From NCBI RefSeq assembly GCF_900187365.1, contig NZ_FYDG01000007.1, positions 94,190 through 158,189 on the forward strand: 64,000 nucleotides of DNA, read 5' to 3'. The stretch's first letter is position 1; each line of letters begins with the position of its first letter. The position numbers and the translations under genes are program-made. Below, piece by piece: positions 25,602 through 33,406 of the stretch. The DNA comes from Rhodoblastus acidophilus. GTDB lineage: Bacteria; Pseudomonadota; Alphaproteobacteria; Rhizobiales; Beijerinckiaceae. A model generated the notes under the pieces. That model was not told the origin of the DNA and did not search any database. It saw only the letters and a program-made list of their open reading frames with translations.

Positions 25602-27197
25602 ATGGCGCAAGCACCAAGAAAAAAATCCGCCGCCGCCAAATCGCCGGCGCGCAAATCCGCGAAGGCGTCGGAAGCGTCTGCAGACACCAAGAAGAAGGCC
25701 GCCGGGGCGAAGACGGACAGCAAGCCCTCCAAAGCCGCCGCAGGCAAGAAGGCCGCAGCGACCAAGAAGACAGCCTCGGTCGGCAAGACCGCCGGAGCGA
25801 AGAAGGCGACGACGAAGACGGCTCCCGAAAAGACCGCCGCCAAGAAGACGACCAGCGCCAAATCGAGCGGCGCCCGAACCGCCGCCGCCAAGACTTCGAC
25901 AGCCAAAACTTCGACGGCCAAGACTTCGACCGCCAAAACCTCCGCCGCCAAGAAAGCCGTCGGCAAGACGATAGCCGCCAAGACGTCCACGCGGAAATCC
26001 GCCGCGAAGGCTTCCGCCGCCGCTCCGACCTCAACCCGCAAGACCGCCAAGAAGCCCGCCGCCAAAACGTCGAGCGCCAAAACGTTGAGCGCCAAGACGT
26101 CCGCAGCGAAGACATCGAGCGCGAAGGCTTCCGCCGCGAAGACCTCGACCGGAAGGGGCTCTGCCGCGAAGAAGTCTTCGACCGGGAAGGTCGCCGCCAA
26201 AACTTCTGCGTCCAAGGCGTCGACCGCCAAAATGTCCGCCGCTAAGAAGTCAAGCTCCAAGGCCTCCGCCGCCAAAGCCTCCGCCGTGAAGAGCTCCTCG
26301 GCCAAGAAGGCTGCGGGCGGCAAGTCCGCGACGGCCAGCAGGTCCGCTGCGGAAACGACCAGCGTGAAATCTTCGGGCAGGGCCGCGGCCGCCAAGAAGA
26401 CCGCTTCCAAGACCGCCGCGAACAGCGCAGCCAAGGGCGCCTCCAAGAGCGCGGCGAAAAGCTCGACGGCCTCCAAGACCGCGCCTGTCTCCAAGAGTTC
26501 ATCCAAGACCGCCGCCAAGATCACCGCAAAGACCGCCAAGAGCGCGACCAAGGCCAGCGCCAAGACGGTCGCCAAGGGGCCATCCAAGTCTGCGGCCGCA
26601 AAAGCCGCCGCCGCGACCAGTCCCGCCAAGGCCGTCGGCAAGGCGCCCGCCAAAACGTCCGCCAAGACCAGCGTCAGGGGCGCCGCCAATCTGAATGCCC
26701 GAACCAAGGCCGTCGCGACGGAGAAGGGCGAAACCGCCGGCCGCAAGATCGCCGCCAAGAAGACCGCAAAAATGCCTGCCGTATCGAAGGCGTCGGCGGC
26801 GAAGGCCGCGCCGCGAAAGACCGCCGCCGCCAAGACGGAAGCGGCCGTGGTTGCGCCGGCTGCAAAGAAGGCTGTGGTCAAGACCGAGGTCAAGCCGTCG
26901 GCGCGCACCGCCGCTGCGTCGCGCCGCGTGAGCAAGAAGGTGACTGAAGCCGCTGCGCTCGCCGTCGCGCAGCCGGAAACGGGCGAGGCGCCGGAACAGC
27001 TTCAGGCGGCGGCCAAGCCAAAGACGCCGGCCAAGCCTCGTGCGCCCCGCAAACCCAAGGCCGAGGCCGCTCCCGCTCCGGCAGCCGTTGAGCCGGAGGC
27101 CCCCGCCACGCCCGAACCCGACACGCCCGAACCTGCTGCGCCCGAACCCGTCGCTCCGCCGCCGGCCGAGCCGGAGCCGGAACAGACAGAAGGGTGA
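25602..27197 (+). CDS. Histone H1-like lysine/alanine-rich DNA-binding protein
   Basis: The 531-residue protein is made almost entirely of Lys, Ala, Ser and Thr for its first about 440 residues, with endlessly varied AAKK/SAKT/TAKT units. At about residues 97-118 the unit STAKT occurs three times in a row. This is the composition of eukaryotic H1 C-terminal tails and of bacterial H1-like proteins (AlgP, BpH1). No globular domain is visible. The last about 80 residues switch to a Pro/Glu/Ala-rich acidic tail (AAPEPVAPPPAEPEPEQTEG). A role in nucleoid compaction is inferred from composition. At 531 residues it is very long for this class. Strong terminator at 27214. Confidence 0.85.
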   Translation: MAQAPRKKSAAAKSPARKSAKASEASADTKKKAAGAKTDSKPSKAAAGKKAAATKKTASVGKTAGAKKATTKTAPEKTAAKKTTSAKSSGARTAAAKTSTAKTSTAKTSTAKTSAAKKAVGKTIAAKTSTRKSAAKASAAAPTSTRKTAKKPAAKTSSAKTLSAKTSAAKTSSAKASAAKTSTGRGSAAKKSSTGKVAAKTSASKASTAKMSAAKKSSSKASAAKASAVKSSSAKKAAGGKSATASRSAAETTSVKSSGRAAAAKKTASKTAANSAAKGASKSAAKSSTASKTAPVSKSSSKTAAKITAKTAKSATKASAKTVAKGPSKSAAAKAAAATSPAKAVGKAPAKTSAKTSVRGAANLNARTKAVATEKGETAGRKIAAKKTAKMPAVSKASAAKAAPRKTAAAKTEAAVVAPAAKKAVVKTEVKPSARTAAASRRVSKKVTEAAALAVAQPETGEAPEQLQAAAKPKTPAKPRAPRKPKAEAAPAPAAVEPEAPATPEPDTPEPAAPEPVAPPPAEPEPEQTEG

Positions 27198-27213
27198 GAG
27201 CAGACAGACAACA

Positions 27214-27239
27214 AGGCGCGCCCGGACGGCGCGCCTTTT
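27214..27239 (+). terminator. Rho-independent terminator after the H1-like gene
   Basis: A perfect 9-bp stem AGGCGCGCC/GGCGCGCCT (27214-27222 with 27228-27236), a CGGAC loop and a TTTT tail lie 17 bp after the stop codon. The leftward gene ends at 27247, so the hairpin may act for both directions. Confidence 0.85.
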
Positions 27240-27246
27240 CATTTGG

Positions 27247-27588
27247 TCATTTCACCAGGCATTTCTCGGCGAAGCTTCGCCAGGTGAGTCCGGTCGCCTG
27301 TCCGGCGAGTTTTAGCGTGCGCCATTCCTCTCCGCACGCGCGCATTTTCTCACGCGAGGCCGGCGGCAGATTGTACGGCTGCAGAGTCTGAACATCGACA
27401 TCGACGGGCTGTCGTCTACTCTCGCCTCCGCCGGGCGGGCAGGGATTTTGCGCGCAGGTCTTCGCAGCGGCGTCGGGTGCGACGGCTTTAACCGAATCGC
27501 CCGGGCGCGGCGGCGCCGCGAGGGCCGCGGCCGCCAGGCCGAAAGGGATGATCGCAACAATTGGGATCGAAAACAGCTGTCGTTTCAT
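27247..27588 (-). CDS. Small secreted protein with PsiF-like C-terminal motif
   Basis: From the ATG at 27588 the 113-residue protein has a signal peptide (MKRQLFSIPIVAIIPFGLAA, then AALA-APP). Its mature part has CAQNPCPPGGG and a C-terminal CGEEWRTLKLAGQATGLTWR, then SFAEKCLVK. The C-terminal pattern (Cys, then W..L......GltW..F...CL) recalls the PsiF repeat and related short periplasmic proteins of Rhizobiales. Four cysteines may form disulfides. Function unknown. It is transcribed toward the H1-like gene terminator and lies just downstream of tRNA-Ser. Confidence 0.7.
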   Translation of the reverse strand: MKRQLFSIPIVAIIPFGLAAAALAAPPRPGDSVKAVAPDAAAKTCAQNPCPPGGGESRRQPVDVDVQTLQPYNLPPASREKMRACGEEWRTLKLAGQATGLTWRSFAEKCLVK

Positions 27589-27693
27589 GATGGTTCCGCC
27601 GGCTGGCGATGACTTCGGATGCGAGGATTTTCGAATCGCCGCAGTTGGCGCTCGCGTATCCAGACGGGAATTGAGCGCCTTGGAGCAGGGCAA

Positions 27694-27787
27694 TGGCGGA
27701 GACGGAGGGATTCGAACCCTCGATAGGGCTTTACAACCCTATAACGGTTTAGCAAACCGCCGCCTTCAGCCTCTCGGCCACGTCTCC
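27694..27787 (-). tRNA. tRNA-Ser (GCT anticodon)
   Basis: The minus strand begins GGAGACGTGGCCGAGAGGC and ends with GTCTCC GCCA. It forms a 7-bp acceptor stem, D-arm, anticodon arm with loop TTGCTAA, a long variable arm (ATAGGG/CCCTAT type) typical of serine tRNA, and T-arm GGGTTCGAATCCC. CCA is encoded (27696-27694). Length 94 nt. Confidence 0.97.
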
Positions 27788-27992
27788 AGCGTCAGTGAAC
27801 CGATTCGCAGATTGTGCGTCGAAGCAGCTCACTTATCCAAACATATGCCCGACGTTGAGCCGCTTGGCAAGCACTTCGCGTCGATGTCGCGGGCTACCCG
27901 CGCTGGTCTTGCGGCGCCGTTGCGTCTAGAACTGCCCAATGCGCGGGAGACGCCGACCTCCCGCGTTGCTCGAACGGACGCGGAGAGTTTGT

Positions 27993-29201
27993 ATGGCGGG
28001 ACAATGGCGTTACGGCCTGCTGCCGCTGGCCGTCTTGTGGCTGGCCGCCAACGGCCTGGAGACCGGACGGATCGAGGCCGATCTGGCGGACCGCGCGCGG
28101 CGCGCGTTGGAGGCTCGAGGTTTTAAGGAGGCCGCGCCGCAGGTCGAGGGACGCGACGTGAGGCTCACGGGCGCGATTCTTGGCGACGATTCAGGCGGGG
28201 CGGCTCTGGCGGCGGCGGCCGCGCCGGGTGTGCGCAAGGTCGTGGTTGCGTCGTCGGTCGCGCCGAGAGTTCCTGCGCCCGAGCCGAAGCCGGAGGAGCC
28301 GACCAATCCTGTCGCCGCCCCCGTCCAGCCCGAGGCGCCGGCTCAGGCCGCGACGCGCGGCAAGGCCGGCGTTGAGGCGGCGCGCGTCGCTCCCTATCTC
28401 TTTCAAGCAGAAATCGCCGCCGGCAAGCTGACGCTGACGGGCTTTTACCCGGACGCCGAATCACACGCCAGGATCGCGCTGGCGGCTTCGGGACCTGGCC
28501 GGGACCTTGTCGATCGAATGCAGGCTGGCGTCGGCGCCCCGAAAGATTTTGTCGAAGCGGCTGTGGCCGGGCTCGGCCAACTCGTTCGGCTGCGCGAGGG
28601 GGCGCTGCAATTGCGCGATCGCGCCGCGCGTTTGAGCGGCGAGGCGGCGAGCGCCGAACTCGCCGACGACATTCGCGCGACATTTGTCGCGGCGCTGCCG
28701 GGCGGCTTTTCCGCGCGGCCGCAATTGACGGGGCCGGATCGTGAGCCGTCGACGAAAGAAAAGGCGGGCGGCCCGCGCGTCGATAAGCTCGTGGCGGCGC
28801 CGCCCGCCGACCAGCCTGCGGAATCCGGCCCTGTGGATGCGAGCCGATGCCAGGCGCGCATGGCTGCTCTGGTCGCGGAGCATCCGATCGTGTTTCGCGT
28901 CGGCAGCTCCCGGCTCGCGCCAGAATCCGCGGCCACGCTCGAGGCGGTGGCGGCGGAGGCGAAATATTGTCCCGGCGTCGCGTTCCAAGTGGGCGGCCAT
29001 ACCGACGATATTGGCTATGTCAGCGAGAATGTCGCGTTGTCGCGCCGGCGCGCCGAGGCGGTTCTGGTTTATCTGGTCTCAGCCGGCGTCGCGCCACAGC
29101 GGTTGACGGCGGTCGGTTACGGCGAGAGCCGGCCGCTGGTCCCGAATGACAACGATGACAACAGGGCGAAGAATCGCCGTATTGAGTTCACCGTGAAATA
29201 G
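27993..29201 (+). CDS. OmpA-family outer-membrane/peptidoglycan-linked protein with BON-like region
   Basis: The 402-residue protein has an N-terminal hydrophobic segment (YGLLPLAVLWLAANGLETGR). Two BON-like stretches follow (GRDVRLTGAILGDDSGGAAL; FQAEIAAGKLTLTGFYPDAE) separated by a Pro/Ala/Glu linker. An OmpA_C domain (about residues 290-402) contains FRVGSSRLAPESAATLEAVA, GGHTDDIGYVSENVALSRRR and NDDNRAKNRRIEFTV. OmpA_C binds peptidoglycan. The combination is that of ArfA/BON-OmpA proteins. The ATG at 27993 is preferred because upstream codons give an arginine-rich leader. The gene at 29212 follows after 10 bp. Confidence 0.88.
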   Translation: MAGQWRYGLLPLAVLWLAANGLETGRIEADLADRARRALEARGFKEAAPQVEGRDVRLTGAILGDDSGGAALAAAAAPGVRKVVVASSVAPRVPAPEPKPEEPTNPVAAPVQPEAPAQAATRGKAGVEAARVAPYLFQAEIAAGKLTLTGFYPDAESHARIALAASGPGRDLVDRMQAGVGAPKDFVEAAVAGLGQLVRLREGALQLRDRAARLSGEAASAELADDIRATFVAALPGGFSARPQLTGPDREPSTKEKAGGPRVDKLVAAPPADQPAESGPVDASRCQARMAALVAEHPIVFRVGSSRLAPESAATLEAVAAEAKYCPGVAFQVGGHTDDIGYVSENVALSRRRAEAVLVYLVSAGVAPQRLTAVGYGESRPLVPNDNDDNRAKNRRIEFTVK

Positions 29202-29211
29202 GGCGGCGGCC

Positions 29212-30297
29212 ATGATTTATCTTTCGCAGACGCTGTTTCTCTGGTGGCTCGCGGCCTTCGTGCTGGGCCTTGCCTTCGGCCTCGTCCCGTCGCGCTCCGA
29301 AGGAACCGGACGCGCGGGGCGCGTCGCACTGTTGGCGGCCGCTATTGGCGTGGTCGCGGTCGTTTTGAATATTGTTCCCGGCCGAGCCGGTCTCTGGCTC
29401 GAAACGGCGGTCCTGGCCAGCGTCGCTTATACGCTCGGTTGCTGGTGCGGCGCGGCGCTCGGCGCGCCCTTCGCCGTTCCAGCCGAATCTCCTGCCGCCG
29501 CGCCGCTCGCTCCCGTCTTCGATATTCCGCCTCGCGCAGAAGCCGCCGATCGCGAGACGCCCGCGGAATCGCCTGCCGCCGTGAATCCGCTGGCCGCCGA
29601 GGCGGCGGCGGTCATTGTCGCAAGAGAGCTTCAGGCGTTGATGGAGCCGGCGCAGCCGGCGATTGGCGCGCCGCCCCCCGCGCTTGCGCGTCCCGAAGCG
29701 GGGCAGGAGGACGACTTGCGTCTGATTCGCGGCGTGGACGCCGGTTTATCGGAGATGTTGCATGCGATGGGCGTGTGGCGTTTTGAACAGATCGCCGCCT
29801 GGCGCCAGGAGCATCTCGACTGGATTGCGAATCAGTTGCGCCAGCCGCCGGTTTCGCTGAAATTTTGGCCGCCGCAAGCGCGGGTGCTGGCCGCCGGCGC
29901 GCTGACCGACTACGCGCGCGCTGTGCTCGAGGGCAAGGCGTCCGACGACGGTGGGGACACGCAGGCGTTGGCGGAGTGGGTGGCGAGGTTGCCGGCCTTG
30001 GCGCCGAGCGGTGCGGCCGACGAATTTTATGCAGGCGTGCGTCCTCCTGGCTTTGTGGAGCCGCCCTTCGGCGCGCAGGACGATCTGACGCGGATTTCTG
30101 GGGTGGATGGCGCGATCGCGCTACGTTTGAATGGGCTCGGTGTATGGACCTGGCGGCAAATTGCGCATTGGAGCGCCGAGAACGCGCGCTGGATCGGCGC
30201 TTGGCTCGCGCGTCCCGGCGCGCCCGAGCGTGAGGACTGGATCGGCGCAGCGCGGGCGCTCGTCGCGGCCGCGCGGGCGGGGGAGACGAAACTTTGA
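29212..30297 (+). CDS. Membrane protein with two helix-hairpin-helix-type domains
   Basis: The 361-residue protein opens with three hydrophobic helices (about residues 5-25, 38-55, 62-85). A Pro/Ala linker follows, then two copies of a compact helical domain: DLRLIRGVDAGLSEMLHAMG with VWRFEQIAAW (about residues 170-205), and DLTRISGVDGAIALRLNGLG with VWTWRQIAHW (about residues 285-325). These are the I.GV......L..lGv....QIA.W form of the HhH/DUF4332-like fold seen in NuoE-associated and ribosomal-protein-L21 extensions. It is likely coexpressed with the OmpA protein 10 bp upstream; the pair may link inner membrane to envelope. Function unproven. Confidence 0.75.
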   Translation: MIYLSQTLFLWWLAAFVLGLAFGLVPSRSEGTGRAGRVALLAAAIGVVAVVLNIVPGRAGLWLETAVLASVAYTLGCWCGAALGAPFAVPAESPAAAPLAPVFDIPPRAEAADRETPAESPAAVNPLAAEAAAVIVARELQALMEPAQPAIGAPPPALARPEAGQEDDLRLIRGVDAGLSEMLHAMGVWRFEQIAAWRQEHLDWIANQLRQPPVSLKFWPPQARVLAAGALTDYARAVLEGKASDDGGDTQALAEWVARLPALAPSGAADEFYAGVRPPGFVEPPFGAQDDLTRISGVDGAIALRLNGLGVWTWRQIAHWSAENARWIGAWLARPGAPEREDWIGAARALVAAARAGETKL

Positions 30298-30536
30298 GTT
30301 TCGCGAATTTTTCGCTCGATTTCGTTAGGAAAATGTTGATCTTACGTAGGTAAGCCGTGCTTTTTGCATGACAGCTGGCGGGAAACTTGTGCGTGGCTGT
30401 GCGAGGCCTCAAAAATGGCCTTTTCCCGACTCGGGCCGATGCTATGGTTAGCGTTGTGATTCTCGGTAGACGAGTCGGTGCTTCGGGTTGTCGCCCTAAG
30501 CAATAGAGCTCGTACATTAGTTTGGGAGCAGGTTCA

Positions 30537-31118
30537 TTGGGAGCCAAAGAACCGGCGGATCTCGCGCAGGTCGCGGGCGTTGATTTTACTACGGAAGCTG
30601 CGGCGGATATCATTGAGATCCGCGGCCGAATTAAATGGTTCGACATGGCCAAGGGCTTTGGCTTTGTCGTCCCGGACAACGGCCTCGCCGATGTTCTGCT
30701 GCACGTCACCGTGTTGCGCCGCGACGGTTTCCAGAGCGCGCCGGAAGGCGCGACCGTGGTGTGTCAGGCGCAGAACCGCTCGCGCGGTCTACAGGTGTTC
30801 CGTGTGTTGTCGCTCGACGAATCCACTGCGGTGCATCCGGCGCAACTTCCGATGGCGCGCGTCCATGCGGAGGTGCACTCGGTCAGCGGCTATGAAATTG
30901 TCGTGGTGAAGTGGTTCAATCGCGTGAAAGGCTTTGGCTTTCTCACTCGCGGCGATGGAACTCAGGACATTTTCATCCATATGGAGACATTGCGCCGCTA
31001 CGGTGTGGCCGACCTCAGGCCGGGAGATTCGCTGCTGGCCCGATTCGGCGATGGCCCCAAGGGGTTGATGGCGACGGAAGTTCGGCCGCTGGAGACACGG
31101 TTGCCCAGCGCCCATTGA
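30537..31118 (+). CDS. Cold-shock protein with two CSD domains
   Basis: The about 193-residue protein contains two cold-shock domains. The first (IRGRIKWFDMAKGFGFVVPD, then DVLLHVTVLRRDG) covers about residues 30-90. The second (VVVKWFNRVKGFGFLTRGDG, then DIFIHMETLRRYG) covers about residues 120-185. The RNP1-like KGFGF and RNP2-like [VI][FL][LI]H motifs are present in both. Alphaproteobacterial double-CSD proteins bind single-stranded nucleic acids and include stationary-phase and cold-induced members. No ATG is available. TTG at 30537 has GGGAG 8 nt upstream; TTG at 30522 is the alternative. Confidence 0.88.
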   Translation: MGAKEPADLAQVAGVDFTTEAAADIIEIRGRIKWFDMAKGFGFVVPDNGLADVLLHVTVLRRDGFQSAPEGATVVCQAQNRSRGLQVFRVLSLDESTAVHPAQLPMARVHAEVHSVSGYEIVVVKWFNRVKGFGFLTRGDGTQDIFIHMETLRRYGVADLRPGDSLLARFGDGPKGLMATEVRPLETRLPSAH

Positions 31119-31170
31119 ACGCCGCCTGTTGGACGTCCGGTCGGCGCTGCGCCGCCGGAGGGAGTTTGCG

Positions 31171-31644
31171 ATGCGTATCCCGGTTTGTCTGGTATTGGCG
31201 GCGCTGGTCTTAGCGACCGCGCCGGTGGAGTCTATTGGCGCGCGGGCGCTGGAGGCGATCCAGGTCGCCACGGAAAAGCTGACTTTGGAGACAAAGGACG
31301 GACCGAGGACGCTCGACGTGGAGGTGGCGCGCGATCCGGCCGCGCGAGAGCGCGGCTTGATGTATCGACGCCATCTGCCGGAAAATCGCGGCATGCTGTT
31401 CGATTTCGATCACGAGCAGACCGTGCTGATGTGGATGAAAAACACCTACATTCCGCTCGATATGATTTTTATCGGCCGGAACGGCAAGGTGACGCATATC
31501 GAGGCTGACACCGAACCGTTGTCGGAGGCGATCATTTCGTCGCAAGGGCCGGCTTTCGCGGTGTTGGAGGTCAATGCCGGGGTGGCGAAGAAACTCGGCC
31601 TGAAGGCGGGCGATCTGGTTCGGCATCCATTGTTCGCCCACTGA
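31171..31644 (+). CDS. DUF192 family exported protein
   Basis: The 157-residue protein has a signal peptide (MRIPVCLVLAALVLATAPVE). The DUF192 core follows: VEVARDPAARERGLMYRRHL, ENRGMLFDFDHEQTVLMWMK, NTYIPLDMIFI and AVLEVNAGVAKKLGLKAGD. The ATG at 31171 follows [11 protein letters not shown]192 proteins are small beta-rich proteins of unknown activity often encoded beside cold-shock genes in alphaproteobacteria, as here (52 bp downstream of the double-CSD gene). Confidence 0.92.
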   Translation: MRIPVCLVLAALVLATAPVESIGARALEAIQVATEKLTLETKDGPRTLDVEVARDPAARERGLMYRRHLPENRGMLFDFDHEQTVLMWMKNTYIPLDMIFIGRNGKVTHIEADTEPLSEAIISSQGPAFAVLEVNAGVAKKLGLKAGDLVRHPLFAH

Positions 31645-31719
31645 GGGCCGATGTGTGACGTCTCTCCGTTCCACCCCCCGCTTGCCGCTGGGCGCCGGTC
31701 ATGCTAGCGGAAATCGCCA

Positions 31720-31796
31720 CGGGGTATAGCGCAGCCTGGTAGCGCGGTAGTTTTGGGTACTACAGGTCGCAGGTTCGAATCCTGCTGCCCCGACCA
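31720..31796 (+). tRNA. tRNA-Pro (TGG anticodon)
   Basis: CGGGGTATAGCGCAGCCTGG begins the gene. The anticodon loop TTTGGGT sits between GTAGT and ACTAC. The T-arm is CAGGTTCGAATCCTG, and the gene ends TGCCCCGACCA with encoded CCA. The acceptor stem CGGGG/CCCCG and 77-nt length are normal. Confidence 0.97.
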
Positions 31797-32010
31797 GATT
31801 TTCATCTTTGCAAGTTTTGAGGGCTGCACGCCGTCGTGGCGGGGCCTGGGTGCAATCGTTCGTTATGCAGGATTTGCGTTTCGTCTCAAAAGGTTTGCAT
31901 TATGTTCGAGCTTGTTTACCTATGGTCAAGTTTTGATATCGTCTCGTTCGAAGTCGCCAGGGGGAGCCCGAGGCGACGACGAACCGAAATATTTTCATGC
32001 GAGGGCATTT

Positions 32011-33321
32011 ATGACGACAGAGCCTCACATCACGGCCTCAGGCGATGACAAGGCCAGTGGCTATTATGGCGTCGGCGCCACATTCACGATTACCTTGAGA
32101 TTTGATGAAAGGGTGACCGTTCCCAAGGATGCCTCCCTCACGCTCAGCAATGGCGGCAAGGCCACGCTGGCGAGCGGTTCGGGTACGACGGCGCTGAAAT
32201 TCACCTACACGGTCAGCGCGGCGGACAGCTCCGTCCTGGGGCTCACGATCACGTCGATCAACGGCGCGATCAAGGATCTCAGCGGTAATGTTTATTCGCT
32301 GGACTCCGCCGGCGGCGCCTACACGGTCTCCAGCACTTTGGGCGAGAGGATCGATACGACGGCGCCGGCCGTCACGAATCTTGTGCCTCAGATCGATCCG
32401 CTTTCCGCTGGCGGCAAGGTCATTTTCGGCGCCGCCCACGGAAACCGGATCATCATTGGCGACAATTTCGCCGCCAAGCTGAACGTCACGCTTGCGGTCA
32501 GCCATGGCGTGCTGAATATCAATGGAACGAACTCGGGCGTCACCGTCGCCTACAACGCCGACCACACCGCCGTGACTCTTTACGGGACCGGTTCGAACAT
32601 CACCTCGCTGCTCAACAACAGGCTCGTCTATCAAACCAACGGCGACGCGGGCGCTCAGGACAAGCTGGTGGTCACCGCCACTGACAGTGTGGGCAATACG
32701 ACGGTGGTCGATGAGGTCGTCAACATCACCTGCTTCTACGCGGGGACGTTGATTCGGACGCCGGCTGGCGAGATCGCCGTGGAGACGCTGAAGCCCGGCG
32801 ATCTCGTGCTGACCCATGACGGACGCGAGGTTCCCGTCTGCTGGCTGGGCCGCCAGACCGTGTCGACCATTTTCGGCGACAAGACGCGCATCCTGCCGAT
32901 CCGCATCAAGGCGGGCGCGCTGGGCGAAACGGTCCCGGCGCGCGACCTGCTGGTTTCGCCCGATCACGCCATGTTCATCGATGGCGTGCTGGTCCACGCC
33001 GGCGCGCTGGTCAACGGAACGTCGATTGTGCGCGAAGCCGACGTTCCCAATGTCTTCACCTATTATCACGTCGAAGTGGCGGATCATTCGCTGATTTTCG
33101 CCGAAGGCGCCCCGGCGGAAACCTTCGTGGACAATGTCGATCGGCTGCATTTCGACAATTGGGACGAGTACGAGGCGCTCTATCCTGAAGGCAAGATCGT
33201 CGCGGAACTGCCCTATCCTCGCGCGAAATCCCGCCGCCAGGTTCCGGTGGCGATCCGCGTCGCCCTGGCTGCGCGCGCCGAGGCCATCGGCGCCGTCATT
33301 GCGGACGCCGCAGTCGCCTGA
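32011..33321 (+). CDS. Ig-like / Hint_2-domain protein, probably exported without a Sec signal
   Basis: The 436-residue protein starts at the ATG after GAGGG. Residues about 5-115 resemble SwmB/SbsA-type Ig-like repeats (YGVGATFTITLRFDERVTVP, LGLTITSINGAIKDLSGNVY). Residues about 120-240 resemble cadherin-like beta domains (LNVTLAVSHGVLNINGTNSG). From about residue 245 the Hint_2 (hedgehog/intein-like) domain starts with ITCFYAGTLIRTPAGEIAVE, then TLKPGDLVLTHDG, and continues through LVSPDHAMFIDGVLVHAGAL. No classical signal peptide is present, which is usual for type I-secreted Hint_2 proteins of alphaproteobacteria. It lies 214 bp after tRNA-Pro and ends at a strong terminator. Confidence 0.85.
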   Translation: MTTEPHITASGDDKASGYYGVGATFTITLRFDERVTVPKDASLTLSNGGKATLASGSGTTALKFTYTVSAADSSVLGLTITSINGAIKDLSGNVYSLDSAGGAYTVSSTLGERIDTTAPAVTNLVPQIDPLSAGGKVIFGAAHGNRIIIGDNFAAKLNVTLAVSHGVLNINGTNSGVTVAYNADHTAVTLYGTGSNITSLLNNRLVYQTNGDAGAQDKLVVTATDSVGNTTVVDEVVNITCFYAGTLIRTPAGEIAVETLKPGDLVLTHDGREVPVCWLGRQTVSTIFGDKTRILPIRIKAGALGETVPARDLLVSPDHAMFIDGVLVHAGALVNGTSIVREADVPNVFTYYHVEVADHSLIFAEGAPAETFVDNVDRLHFDNWDEYEALYPEGKIVAELPYPRAKSRRQVPVAIRVALAARAEAIGAVIADAAVA

Positions 33322-33340
33322 GGCGAACGCCCATATCGAA

Positions 33341-33365
33341 ACGGCGGCGCTTGCGCCGCCGTTTT
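33341..33365 (+). terminator. Rho-independent terminator after the Hint-domain gene
   Basis: A 10-bp perfect stem ACGGCGGCGC/GCGCCGCCGT (33341-33350 with 33353-33362) and a TT loop are followed by TTTT, 19 bp beyond the stop codon. Confidence 0.85.
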
Positions 33366-33406
33366 GCTTTGCGTGCGCCGCGAGGAGCGCATAGGCTGGG
33401 CGTCGG

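Noticed and set aside
25547..26935. Long leftward open frame opposite the H1-like gene
   Set aside because: Its Ala/Leu/Val-rich product is the antisense of Lys/Ala codons; no start signal or homology.
31753..32010. Extending the Hint-domain protein upstream
   Set aside because: The extension would begin inside tRNA-Pro and lacks homology; the ATG at 32011 has a GAGGG site.
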